Origin: CAYGZA01 sp964354135
Lineage (GTDB): Bacteria; Planctomycetota; Planctomycetia; Pirellulales; Thermoguttaceae
DNA: 11,103 nucleotides
Assembly: GCA_964354135.1 (NCBI GenBank)
Contig: CAYGZA010000232.1
Location: forward strand, 1-11,103
Direction of reading: 5' to 3'
The position numbers and the translations under genes are program-made. Below are positions 1 to 5,816 of this stretch, piece by piece. How positions within the stretch are numbered: position 1 is the first letter of the stretch; each line of letters opens with the position of its first letter. The notes under the pieces were generated by a model. It had not been told where the DNA came from. It saw nothing but the letters and a program-made list of their open reading frames with translations, and ran no database searches.

Positions 1-3
1 CCG

Positions 4-26
4 AAAACGGCCCGCAGGGCGTTTTT
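4..26. terminator. Possible rho-independent terminator
   Basis: A short hairpin lies at the very start: GCCC (10-13) pairs with GGGC (17-20) around a GCA loop. AAAAC (4-8) pairs with GTTTT (21-25), with G9 bulged, and five T (22-26) close the structure. The A-tract on one side and T-tract on the other would allow termination on either strand. The gene it would serve lies outside the window. The stem is short, so this is tentative. Confidence 0.3.
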
Positions 27-134
27 GTCCGCATTCAACCCTGGTCGCGATCGGATGTTGTGTCTTCTTGGGCCGTTTTGTGTAACGAATCGGTTTTCTC
101 GCCCCGCGGCGCGCCCCCTGCTGGACAACGAGAG

Positions 135-294
135 TTTCCCTAGCCCAGGCGTTTACGCCTGGGACCGCGAGAATCCCCGATTCCCTTCGTCTTGTCCCTT
201 CCGGGCGCGAACTCGCGCCGCGGCGGCCCCTCAAGGGGCCGACAATGGCCTCGGCGTCCCCTCGTCCCAGGCGTAAACGCCTGGGCTAGGGAAA
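135..294. repeat. 160-bp palindromic element with 31-bp perfect terminal inverted repeats
   Basis: The arms 135-165 and 264-294 are exact reverse complements over 31 bp. Each arm contains the 20-bp near-palindrome CCCAGGCGTTTACGCCTGGG (left copy 144-163), so each can also fold on its own. Two more hairpins lie inside: GGCGCGA/TCGCGCC with a 2-base loop (204-219) and CGGCCCCT/AGGGGCCG (224-241). There is no transposase and no clear target duplication. The size and layout resemble a MITE or a REP/BIME-type element. Integrase homology starts within a few bases of its right edge, so its arrival may have cut the gene, or it marks a deletion junction. The 134 bases to its left hold no convincing gene. 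Confidence 0.8.
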
Positions 295-296
295 AG

Positions 297-671
297 CGGG
301 TTCGGGCCCCACTTCCTCATGCTCTGGCCCGCAAGTATCCCAATGCCGACCGCTCCTGGGGCTGGCAATGGGTCTTCCCGGCCTCCTCGCATTACGTGGA
401 CCGCACAACCGGCCAGCGGTTCCGCCATCATACCCATGAAACCGTGATCCAACGGGCAGTGCGCGAGGCGGTACGGCTGGCCGGGTTGCACAAACCGGCC
501 GGTTGCCACACATTCCGACACTGCTTTGCCACCCATCTTCTGGAGGATGGATACGACATTCGAACCGTGCAGGAGTTGCTCGGGCACAAGGACGTGAAGA
601 CGACAATGATCTACACCCATGTGCTGAATCGCGGAGGACGAGGGGTGACCAGCCCCATGGACCGGTTGTAA
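297..671 (+). pseudogene. intI: Integron integrase (IntI), 5'-truncated C-terminal fragment
   Basis: This is the C-terminal part of an integron-type tyrosine recombinase, the enzyme that inserts and excises gene cassettes at attI and attC. The start is diagnostic: ALARKYPNADRSWGWQWVF corresponds to the extra patch found only in IntI-type integrases (IntI1 has ALERKYPRAGHSWPWFWVF). Catalytic residues present are the HxxR pair in CHTFRHCF (about 507-518), the second His in LLGHKDV (585-587) and the nucleophile Tyr in MIYTHV (612-614). It ends in RGVTSPMDRL, as IntI proteins usually do. The N-terminal DNA-binding domain and the first catalytic Arg are missing: IntI1 has 337 residues and only about 125 remain. 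The frame stays open upstream through the palindromic element (from 192), but that part has no integrase similarity. It is presumably inactive. It reads in the same direction as the cassettes, the reverse of class 1 integrons. Confidence 0.9.
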
Positions 672-681
672 TCGCGGTCTT

Positions 682-851
682 GGCGTGTTAGGCTGATCCA
701 CGCCGCTTCCTAACGCGCCGGTCATTACAGGTCGGAAACGGCCAAGGACGTTGGCGGGAAACACTTTGTGGAGAAAGGCATCTCCATCCCGTCTGCCGTT
801 AGGCCGATCCGGGCGGCGTGTTAGGCAGATCGGCCTAAAGAGAAGTTAGGC
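682..851 (+). other. attI-like region with four GTTAGGC core sites
   Basis: Between the integrase stop and the first cassette, the 7-bp integrase core sequence GTTAGGC occurs four times in the same orientation: 687-693, 798-804, 820-826 and 845-851. The last copy touches the first cassette and is the likely crossover point. Two inverted repeats overlap these sites. GGCGTGTTAGG (682-692) pairs with CCTAACGCGCC (709-719) with one mismatch. TTAGGCCGATC (799-809) pairs perfectly with GATCGGCCTAA (828-838). This could be attI with accessory integrase-binding sites, or attI plus a degenerate, nearly empty cassette. There is no gene in 672-853. Confidence 0.55.
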
Positions 852-853
852 AT

Positions 854-1198
854 ATGAATGCTTCGATTCCACAATCTCGACGAAGCCGGCCGGTTTGGTT
901 AAGCGTGGTCGTTTGGTTGTCAGCATTCCTCAGCCCGACTGCTTATTTTCTGCTGATTCTTCTTGCTGACAGGTTTCATGTTCCAAGCCCGCCCGCGACT
1001 CTTGTCTGGTTGCTCTTTTTTCTCATCCCTGTAGTTGCTCTGTTCATTTGCGAGTCGGTGGTGTGGTCACGCAGTAGGACAGTCGGCAGCAAGATTGGTT
1101 GGATGGCTTTTACGCTGCTTGCGATGTTGCTCCAGTTCGGAATCATACTTGTGATTCTACGCGCGATTCTTGTGACGAGGATTGCATATGTTCAGTGA
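854..1198 (+). CDS. Cassette 1: small membrane protein of unknown function
   Basis: This 114-residue protein has a short basic N-terminus (SRRSRPVW) and three hydrophobic stretches: about residues 15-38 (VWLSVVVWLSAFLSPTAYFL), 48-68 and 82-107. That indicates an integral inner-membrane protein with three helices. I recognise no family. The ATG lies only 2 bases after the GTTAGGC core site, so the translation signal must come mostly from the attI side; the nearest purine-rich bases are AGAGAAG and the AGG inside the core. The ORF stops 6 bases before attC1. Its lower GC than the minus-strand genes fits a separate origin, common for cassette genes. Confidence 0.75.
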   Translation: MNASIPQSRRSRPVWLSVVVWLSAFLSPTAYFLLILLADRFHVPSPPATLVWLLFFLIPVVALFICESVVWSRSRTVGSKIGWMAFTLLAMLLQFGIILVILRAILVTRIAYVQ

Positions 1199-1204
1199 CC
1201 ATAT

Positions 1205-1297
1205 GCCTAACCAGGCGCTGCAGCGAACGGCGGCGGGCCGTCGCGGTTGCAATCGGCGCGCCTCGTGGCCGCCGTCGCTGAGCTTGGGTCGTTGGCG
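1205..1297 (+). other. attC1 recombination site of cassette 1
   Basis: A 93-bp attC. The R'' core is GCCTAAC (1205-1211) and R' is GTTGGCG (1291-1297), which deviates from GTTRRRY. The inner stem pairs CAGCGAACGGCGGC (1221-1234) with GCCGCCGTCGCTG (1268-1280), leaving one unpaired A (1226 or 1227), the extrahelical base that directs IntI strand choice. Translated by chance it gives a peptide NQALQRTAAGRRG, a string I recall from mis-called proteins in integron-rich genomes. Confidence 0.85.
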
Positions 1298-1325
1298 CAA
1301 CACTAAGCGCAGAAAGGGAAACGTT

Positions 1326-2069
1326 ATGAATCGATTGCTTATAATTGGCCTGTTGACAGGCATCTTGATCGGTACTGCTGGTTGCCGCCGTCAGTCAGAT
1401 TCCTCAGTGACTCAGCCCGAGAGAAGGACCCGGGTAGTAGAGTACTTCCGCGCCAGCCATGGTTTCAACGGCGGTCTGCAAGAGATGGTTGACCTCAGCA
1501 AGCGGGAAGGATTTGACGCGATCCGAACCATTGACGATGTGGCCAGGTTCGCTTCCGAGGTGCCGGGCGCTATGGGTTTCACGGCCCATCCCGACTTCGC
1601 GAACGGCACACGATACGCAAGCGCCGTTGTGTGGTACACGAAGCTGTCCCCGACGGAATCATCGTGGGTCCTCTACCTCTTCGACAAGAAAGAAGCGCAG
1701 AAGAACCCAGGCGACGCCCCACGGGCGGCCGCCGTGGCAGCCGCGGAGGCCAAGGCATCCAGCAAGAAGGACGAGGCCAAGGAGCTGATCGCTGTAGGTG
1801 GAACGAAGGGCGTAAAGCTGGTTGGTGATCCCGACGAGTGCAAGGTTCTTGCGCTTGCTGTCTTGCGCTTGGGCGGGTTATTCGAACACACCGGCGAGTT
1901 TGCGGTCGGCCGCTGTGGTGGATGTCGAACCGTGGTGTCAGGTGGCAATCCGGGGTCATGTGGGCTAGATGTCCAGAACAAGAAGCACTGGAATTGCTGC
2001 GGATCCACGAATGAAGGTGGCTACTGCGACTACTGGAAACTAATCAAAACCCAGGACGATAGCAGGTAA
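1326..2069 (+). CDS. Cassette 2: Cys-rich lipoprotein of unknown function
   Basis: The 247-residue product starts MNRLLIIGLLTGILIGTAGC: a short basic start, a hydrophobic segment and a lipobox-like TAGC with Cys20 as the probable lipidated residue, so it is likely membrane-anchored. The start at 1326 is preferred because AAAGGG lies 7 bases upstream; the open frame continues back to 1182, but that part only translates attC1. An Ala/Lys-rich, probably helical stretch covers about residues 128-150. The C-terminus has six clustered cysteines (197, 200, 212, 224, 225, 234) in a CGGC-x11-C-x8-HWNCCG-x8-C pattern, suggesting a small disulfide-knotted or metal-binding module. I know no family with exactly this pattern. 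CHORD domains have a similar WSCC segment, but the rest does not fit. Confidence 0.75.
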   Translation: MNRLLIIGLLTGILIGTAGCRRQSDSSVTQPERRTRVVEYFRASHGFNGGLQEMVDLSKREGFDAIRTIDDVARFASEVPGAMGFTAHPDFANGTRYASAVVWYTKLSPTESSWVLYLFDKKEAQKNPGDAPRAAAVAAAEAKASSKKDEAKELIAVGGTKGVKLVGDPDECKVLALAVLRLGGLFEHTGEFAVGRCGGCRTVVSGGNPGSCGLDVQNKKHWNCCGSTNEGGYCDYWKLIKTQDDSR

Positions 2070-2076
2070 TGAAAGG

Positions 2077-2136
2077 CGCCAACAACTGCGTGCAGCCGAT
2101 GCGGCCAAGCCGCACGGCTGACGCGTGACGTTCGGC
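2077..2136 (+). other. attC2 recombination site of cassette 2
   Basis: A compact 60-bp attC, the classical '59-base element' size. R'' is CGCCAAC (2077-2083) and R' is GTTCGGC (2130-2136). The stem pairs CAGCCGATGCGGC (2093-2105) with GCCGCACGGCTG (2109-2120) around a CAA loop, with A2099 as the single extrahelical base. The outer GCGT/ACGC bases also pair across the spacer. Confidence 0.85.
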
Positions 2137-2148
2137 GACAGAGGTAGC

Positions 2149-2637
2149 ATGTCCGAGAACACCCGAATGGACGCTGTCAATCGCCTAGTAGTAGCGGCCT
2201 ACGGGCTGACTACTGAGCAAGTTTTTTCGCTTCCGGACGGGGCGGCCGAGCGGGTGGCCACCAAGCATGCTGCAAATCGGGAGTTCGAGAACGCGGCCAA
2301 GGACTTCATCACCATCGTGGCCACGACGGATTGCATTCCGGCTGGCGAAGACCGTCTCCGCGTGTCACTCATCGCCGCCGCACAAACCGTGTGGGCGCGG
2401 CAGTGGACCACGGCCGCGACCGGCTCGGACGCCGAGTTCGAGACACTTCGGCGGGGCGAGAAGCCCTGCGTGTTTCAACTGCTTACACTGCTTCGTGCGA
2501 CACGGCGGCCCGAGTCTGAGACGGAAGCCGGGCGGTATTTCATGATGCATGGGGTTCCCCACCCTAGTCGATACCGGGAGCCTCGACACCAAGAATTGTT
2601 TGAGTCCCTCTTGCAGATGGCGCGAGAGGAACTTTGA
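2149..2637 (+). CDS. Cassette 3: soluble protein of unknown function
   Basis: A 162-residue protein beginning MSENTRMDAVNRLV. This ATG is chosen over the in-frame GTG at 2125 because the GTG lies inside attC2, before the recombination point, while the ATG is 18 bases into the cassette and preceded by AGAGG at normal spacing. There is no signal peptide or membrane segment. It looks mostly helical and acidic, with an Ala-rich core (residues 41-80) and a charged C-terminus (LFESLLQMAREEL). The segment FMMHGVPHPSRYREPRH is His/Arg-rich, but I see no catalytic signature. No family is recognised. The stop codon is 17 bases before attC3. Confidence 0.72.
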   Translation: MSENTRMDAVNRLVVAAYGLTTEQVFSLPDGAAERVATKHAANREFENAAKDFITIVATTDCIPAGEDRLRVSLIAAAQTVWARQWTTAATGSDAEFETLRRGEKPCVFQLLTLLRATRRPESETEAGRYFMMHGVPHPSRYREPRHQELFESLLQMAREEL

Positions 2638-2654
2638 GCGTTGTTGGGGCCAGC

Positions 2655-2745
2655 GCCGAACCATGCCATGCACCGGAGTGGCGGTGGCCAGCGTTTTCTG
2701 AAATCAAAGTCAACTCCCGCCACCCGGTGATGGCGGCCGTTCTGC
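2655..2745 (+). other. attC3 recombination site of cassette 3
   Basis: A 91-bp attC. R'' is GCCGAAC (2655-2661) and R' is GTTCTGC (2739-2745), a TTC-type core rather than GTTA. The stem pairs CACCGGAGTGGCGG (2671-2684) with CCGCCACCCGGTG (2717-2729), with A2677 unpaired. GCCAT (2665-2669) also pairs with ATGGC (2730-2734) near the core end. About 32 bases form the terminal loop. Confidence 0.82.
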
Positions 2746-2760
2746 TGAAGTCGGAAGAAG

Positions 2761-3663
2761 ATGATTGCCACAGACCATAGATCGAGACGGGGTAGAAGGG
2801 CCGTGACTGTTGCAGCGGTCCTTGTCAGCCTGCTGATTGGCGGCAGGGCGGACGGTGCGGAGAGTGACTTGAGTTACCAGGACCGTGTCGCCTTACTCCA
2901 CAAAACCAAGAGGGTGTTCATCGTTCAGAACGATAAGGCAGAAGTGGAAATCGCCGGAGAGGCGAAGGCATGTGCCCTGAGCATGCTTCCCATCTTCTTG
3001 GATATCTGCGTCTGCTATCCATGGTGGCCGGGGGCATCATGGCCACGACCGGAGAAGTCCCAGACAGTCCCCCGATTCCGGTTCACAGACGGATCCACAA
3101 ACACATTGTTCCAGGTCTGGTTTCACGGCAAGGAATCTTCGCCGATAGTGGATACTCCGAGTCTGAGGTGCGCCCATCAGTACAATCAGATTGCTTACCA
3201 GAGCGAATACTGCGACTTCCTGAGACACCTTGCGCAAGGAGGCGCGGAGAGCTTGAGTGCAACACCCGGCCTGGTCCAGATTCAGATTCGGCGGGCACTG
3301 GAATTCCCAGTAGCCCAAGTGTCCTCGGCCGCCTTCTACCTTGAGCGGCGCGGGACGTATGGCATGTCCACCTTCGAACGGAAGGCGGGCGAACCACGGG
3401 TTCTCATAGAAGATGTCGAGGGAATCAAGGAAGTGCTCAGCAAGGTCTCTGCTGCGGACTACTCGCCGGATATAGGGTCTTGCCTTGGATTTCGATGCGT
3501 ACTCTTCGCTCGTGACCGAGGTCAGACTCGAATGGAAGTGCACGAGAAGGGGGTGAGGGCCTCCGGCGTCCCGTTCAAGCTCCCGGATCCGAAAGTTCGT
3601 GTGCTGCGGCTAATGTTTGATCGAGCGATAGCGGCGCGAGAGTTCGAGGAAATGCGCCCATAG
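2761..3663 (+). CDS. Cassette 4: exported protein of unknown function
   Basis: A 300-residue protein. The N-terminus has a basic region (RSRRGRR, residues 7-13), a hydrophobic core (AVTVAAVLVSLLIGG, 14-28) and a plausible signal-peptidase site around RADGA-E (30-34), so it is likely secreted or periplasmic. The RR pair lacks the following F-L of a Tat motif, so Sec export is more likely. The mature part has several cysteines (including CVCYPWW near residue 85 and CLGFRC near residue 243) that could form disulfides. No family is recognised. The start lies 21 bases into the cassette with GGAAG just upstream, and the stop is 14 bases before attC4. Confidence 0.75.
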   Translation: MIATDHRSRRGRRAVTVAAVLVSLLIGGRADGAESDLSYQDRVALLHKTKRVFIVQNDKAEVEIAGEAKACALSMLPIFLDICVCYPWWPGASWPRPEKSQTVPRFRFTDGSTNTLFQVWFHGKESSPIVDTPSLRCAHQYNQIAYQSEYCDFLRHLAQGGAESLSATPGLVQIQIRRALEFPVAQVSSAAFYLERRGTYGMSTFERKAGEPRVLIEDVEGIKEVLSKVSAADYSPDIGSCLGFRCVLFARDRGQTRMEVHEKGVRASGVPFKLPDPKVRVLRLMFDRAIAAREFEEMRP

Positions 3664-3677
3664 GGAGTGAAACCTAC

Positions 3678-3767
3678 GCAGAACCAGGCGTTGGACCAGA
3701 GCCGCGATCTGGTCTGGCAGAATGGTGGCGTTGACTCGTCGCGGCCTGGTCAACGCGGTCGTTAGCC
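3678..3767 (+). other. attC4 recombination site of cassette 4
   Basis: A 90-bp attC. R'' is GCAGAAC (3678-3684) and R' is GTTAGCC (3761-3767). The stem pairs TTGGACCAGAGCCGCGA (3691-3707) with TCGCGGCCTGGTCAA (3739-3753), leaving A3700 and one G (3693 or 3694) unpaired. The adjoining GCG/CGC extends it. It is the last attC seen; no ORF or attC follows in the next 190 bases. Confidence 0.85.
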
Positions 3768-3960
3768 AGACACCTCGCGCACGGCGTTGCGCCGCGGCAC
3801 CAGATTGGGTGTCTTGCTTCACCGTGAATTGGAATTCTTGGCGGTTTGAGTCAGCGGGTGTTGAGGTATAGGTTTTGAGTGGGAGTTGGGGGAGTTGGGA
3901 GTTGGGGTCAACTCTTGACACTTGACGACCGCAAAGATTGGTCGTAGGAGCAGGTCGCTA
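3768..3960. other. Non-coding spacer after the cassette array
   Basis: No plausible gene. Contents are a weak AGACACC/GGTGTCT inverted repeat (3768-3774 and 3808-3814), a GGCG/CGCC hairpin around 3783-3793, and a G-rich tract at 3881-3907. This may be a decayed fifth cassette that lost its attC, or the upstream flank of the RAYT element that follows. Confidence 0.5.
3881..3907 (+). repeat. GGGAGTT heptamer repeat, G-quadruplex-capable
   Basis: The tract reads G3-AGTT-G5-AGTT-G3-AGTT-G4: four runs of at least three G with identical 4-base loops, which meets the usual G-quadruplex pattern on the plus strand. It can also be read as an imperfect (GGGAGTT)n tandem repeat. It lies 53 bases upstream of the RAYT fragment. 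Confidence 0.7.
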
Positions 3961-4099
3961 ATGGCACGCCCGATCCGAGTGGAATATCCCGACGCCGTGT
4001 ATCATGTGACGGCCCGAGGCAACCAGGGCAAGGCGATCTATCGCGACGATCACGACCGGGAGCGGTTAGCGGGAAACGCTGGCGGAGATGGCCCCGAAG
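3961..4099 (+). pseudogene. REP-associated tyrosine transposase (RAYT, Y1_Tnp family), frameshifted N-terminal fragment
   Basis: The first 36 residues (MARPIRVEYPDAVYH..., ending DDHDRERL) match the N-terminus of RAYT proteins, single-strand transposases of the IS200/IS605-like HUH superfamily linked to REP palindromes. After RERL (about 4070) the frame is lost. Removing one base would read RERLRETLAEMAPK, the expected continuation, and that frame then stops at 4100-4102. Normal RAYTs are roughly 150-300 residues, so the core with the catalytic Tyr and most HUH residues is gone. The fragment ends exactly where the REP-like element begins. AGGAG lies about 12 bases before the ATG. It is certainly non-functional. 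Confidence 0.85.
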
Positions 4100-4243
4100 T
4101 AACCGTTCACGGGCCGGGGACTGGCTCATTTTTCGGCCCATTTCTGGCCGAAGAATGTGCCTGTCCCCTTCCAGCCCGAAGGGGACAGTCCCATTTTCGC
4201 GGGCTTCGCCGCGAAAATCGGGACAGTCCCCGTGAACGGTTAC
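4099..4243. repeat. 145-bp REP/BIME-like element
   Basis: The outer arms GTAACCGTTCACGG...GGGACTG (4099-4122) and CAGTCCCCGTGAACGGTTAC (4224-4243) are inverted repeats, except for a 4-5 base insertion in the left arm. Inside are three hairpins: TTCGGCC/GGCCGAA (4132-4152), CTGTCCCC/GGGGACAG (4161-4188) and ATTTTCGCGG/CCGCGAAAAT with loop GCTTCG (4193-4218). The GGGACAGTCCC motif recurs. It adjoins a RAYT remnant, the usual partner of REP sequences. It ends 12 bp past the stop of the minus-strand oxidoreductase and may also help end its transcript. Confidence 0.82.
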
Positions 4244-4255
4244 GATGCCGAACCA

Positions 4256-5704
4256 CTACCACCCTCGCCGATACTGGCATCGCAGGAGCGCGTCGGCCTC
4301 GGCGTTGTTGACGATCTTCATGGCGACCGGCTCGAACTCCAGCGGGCCCTCGAGCTGAGTGGCAACGTTGCCGAGCATGAGAAACTCGTTCAGGGCCGAG
4401 GCGTAGTCGAAGTTGGCCCATGCCGGCTTGCCGCCGCGGCAGGCGAGGAACCAGTCCGCCTCGTGGCCGCGCGAGGAATCGACCTTCGCCGGACGGTCCG
4501 TGTCGATCCCCTGAAACCGGTCCTCGGGCAGGAGGCGGAACGTGGCGTTGTGGCCCGTCGAGTGGATCCGGCCCTTGGCGCCCACGATCAGGGCGCCGGC
4601 AAACTCCCAAAGCGATTTCTGGTTCTTGTTGCGCACGCCGCTGACGAGCGGCTCGACGATTTCGCGGGCCCCGGGAGCGCCGCCGTTGTACCACGTGAAG
4701 GTGACAGGCGGCAGGTCGCCGCGGGCCGGGATCGCCCACGTGACGATCTCCCACCGCGGGAACGAGAGCCGGTTGACGCCCGAGGTCTGCGCCTCGACGC
4801 GAATCACCGGCCGAGGCCCGGGAGCCGGCTCCGCGAGCCAGAGGTCGTGGACCTTGAGGGCCATGAAGGCGAGGTTCGCCGTGTGCGAGGCCCAGTTGCC
4901 GAGCTGGCAGGTGCCGAAGTCCCGCCACAGGTTCCGCTGCAGCCACTCGCGATGATACGGCCGGAAAGCCGCCGGGCCGAGCCAGAGGTCCCACTTCAGG
5001 TGCTCCGGCACGGGCTCCTCGCCCTTGGGCGGCTCCTTGCGGTCCGAACCGCCGCCGGTGTTCCAGACGTGGACCTCCTTGATCTCGCCCAGGGTGCCGT
5101 CGCGCACGAGCTCCAACGCGCGGCGGAACGGCCCCGTGGCGGTCCCCTGGTTGCCCATTGAGGTGGCCACCTTGTGCCGGCGGGCCAGCTCCCGCAGGGC
5201 GCGGGACTCGTGGAGGGTGCGCGCAAGCGGCTTCTCGCAGAAGACGTGCTTGCCGGCCTTGATGGCCGCGGCGGAGGCGACCGCGTGGGTGTGGTCCGGG
5301 GTGGCGATGACCACGGCATCGATCTTCTTGCCCAGCTCGTCGAGCATCCTGCGGAAGTCGTGGTAGGTGGGCGGCTTGGCCGCAGCCAGGCGCTTGTAGA
5401 CCTCTGCCGCCCTCCGCTCCCAATCGTGCTGCGAGGCGGCAAAACGCTTTGCGCCCTCCTCCCAGCGCCGGAATGTCGCGGCGAGCTTCTGGTCGCTCAC
5501 GTCGCACAGGGCGACGACGTTCTCCATCTTCGGGATCGTATCGACGAACCACTCGCCGCGCCCGCCGCAGCCCACCAGGGCCACGTTGAGCTTCTCGTTG
5601 GCTTGGTAGCTCCGGGCCGAAGCACTATGGCGGAGGACCAGCAGGCCCGCAGCCGCCAGGGCGGCATCGGCCAGGAAACGACGACGACTGATGGACGTTT
5701 TCAC
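4256..5704 (-). CDS. Tat-exported Gfo/Idh/MocA family NAD(P)-dependent oxidoreductase
   Basis: This family oxidises or reduces sugars, sugar acids, inositols and related polyols with tightly bound NAD(P). The 482-residue product starts with a twin-arginine signal (SRRRFLADAALAAAG, residues 6-20), so it is predicted to act outside the cytoplasm with cofactor loaded before export. Next come the Rossmann motif VALVGCGGRG (41-50), TPDHTH (135-140), the family hallmark CEKPL (156-160, Lys158 usually catalytic), MGNQGT (183-188) and DFGTCQLGNWASH (262-274), typical of planctomycete paralogues. The start is the GTG at 5704: AAAGGAG lies 9 bases upstream and the Tat motif follows at normal distance; an upstream in-frame ATG at 5734 has no better site. 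The 324-bp gap before it suggests its own promoter. The family is clear, the substrate unknown. Confidence 0.92.
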   Translation of the reverse strand: MKTSISRRRFLADAALAAAGLLVLRHSASARSYQANEKLNVALVGCGGRGEWFVDTIPKMENVVALCDVSDQKLAATFRRWEEGAKRFAASQHDWERRAAEVYKRLAAAKPPTYHDFRRMLDELGKKIDAVVIATPDHTHAVASAAAIKAGKHVFCEKPLARTLHESRALRELARRHKVATSMGNQGTATGPFRRALELVRDGTLGEIKEVHVWNTGGGSDRKEPPKGEEPVPEHLKWDLWLGPAAFRPYHREWLQRNLWRDFGTCQLGNWASHTANLAFMALKVHDLWLAEPAPGPRPVIRVEAQTSGVNRLSFPRWEIVTWAIPARGDLPPVTFTWYNGGAPGAREIVEPLVSGVRNKNQKSLWEFAGALIVGAKGRIHSTGHNATFRLLPEDRFQGIDTDRPAKVDSSRGHEADWFLACRGGKPAWANFDYASALNEFLMLGNVATQLEGPLEFEPVAMKIVNNAEADALLRCQYRRGW

Positions 5705-5713
5705 GGCAACTTG

Positions 5714-5720
5714 CTCCTTT
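5714..5720 (-). promoter_or_regulatory. Ribosome binding site fixing the GTG start of the oxidoreductase
   Basis: AAAGGAG on the minus strand, 9 bases before GTG at 5702-5704. It is the only strong Shine-Dalgarno match near the start and sits inside the longer open frame, arguing against starts further upstream. Confidence 0.7.
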
Positions 5721-5816
5721 CTAATGTTTGCCATCGCGACGTGGGCGGAGGAATTCGACTTGCCCACTTGCGTGAATTCAGGTTCATCCGGCGGAAGCGT
5801 GCGCGGCCTGGCAGTT

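Larger units (their letters stand above)
297..3767 (+). mobile_element. Chromosomal integron remnant with four gene cassettes
   Basis: The unit consists of the integrase fragment, an attI-like region and four cassettes. Taking the crossover as G^TT in each core site, the cassettes span about 846-1291, 1292-2130, 2131-2739 and 2740-3761. Each has one plus-strand ORF that starts within 8-34 bases of the cassette's left edge and ends shortly before its attC, which is canonical cassette architecture. The ORFs look unrelated to one another, as expected for cassettes acquired one at a time. With the integrase truncated, cassettes could move only if an integrase acts from elsewhere in the genome. 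Confidence 0.85.

Noticed and set aside
25..276. Plus-strand ORF of 83 codons across the palindromic element
   Set aside because: It reads through the inverted repeat and hairpins and has Pro/Arg-rich low-complexity content, no family resemblance and no ribosome site.
144..283. CRISPR repeat-spacer unit
   Set aside because: There are only two copies, in inverted rather than direct orientation, and no cas genes.
3678..3767. Intrinsic terminator instead of attC
   Set aside because: There is no T-run, and the core boxes GCAGAAC and GTTAGCC plus the unpaired A fit attC far better.
4157..5161. Long plus-strand ORF opposite the Gfo/Idh/MocA gene
   Set aside because: It is an antisense shadow of a high-GC gene whose own product has clear family motifs; the antisense peptide is Arg/Pro/Gly/Val-rich without any motif.
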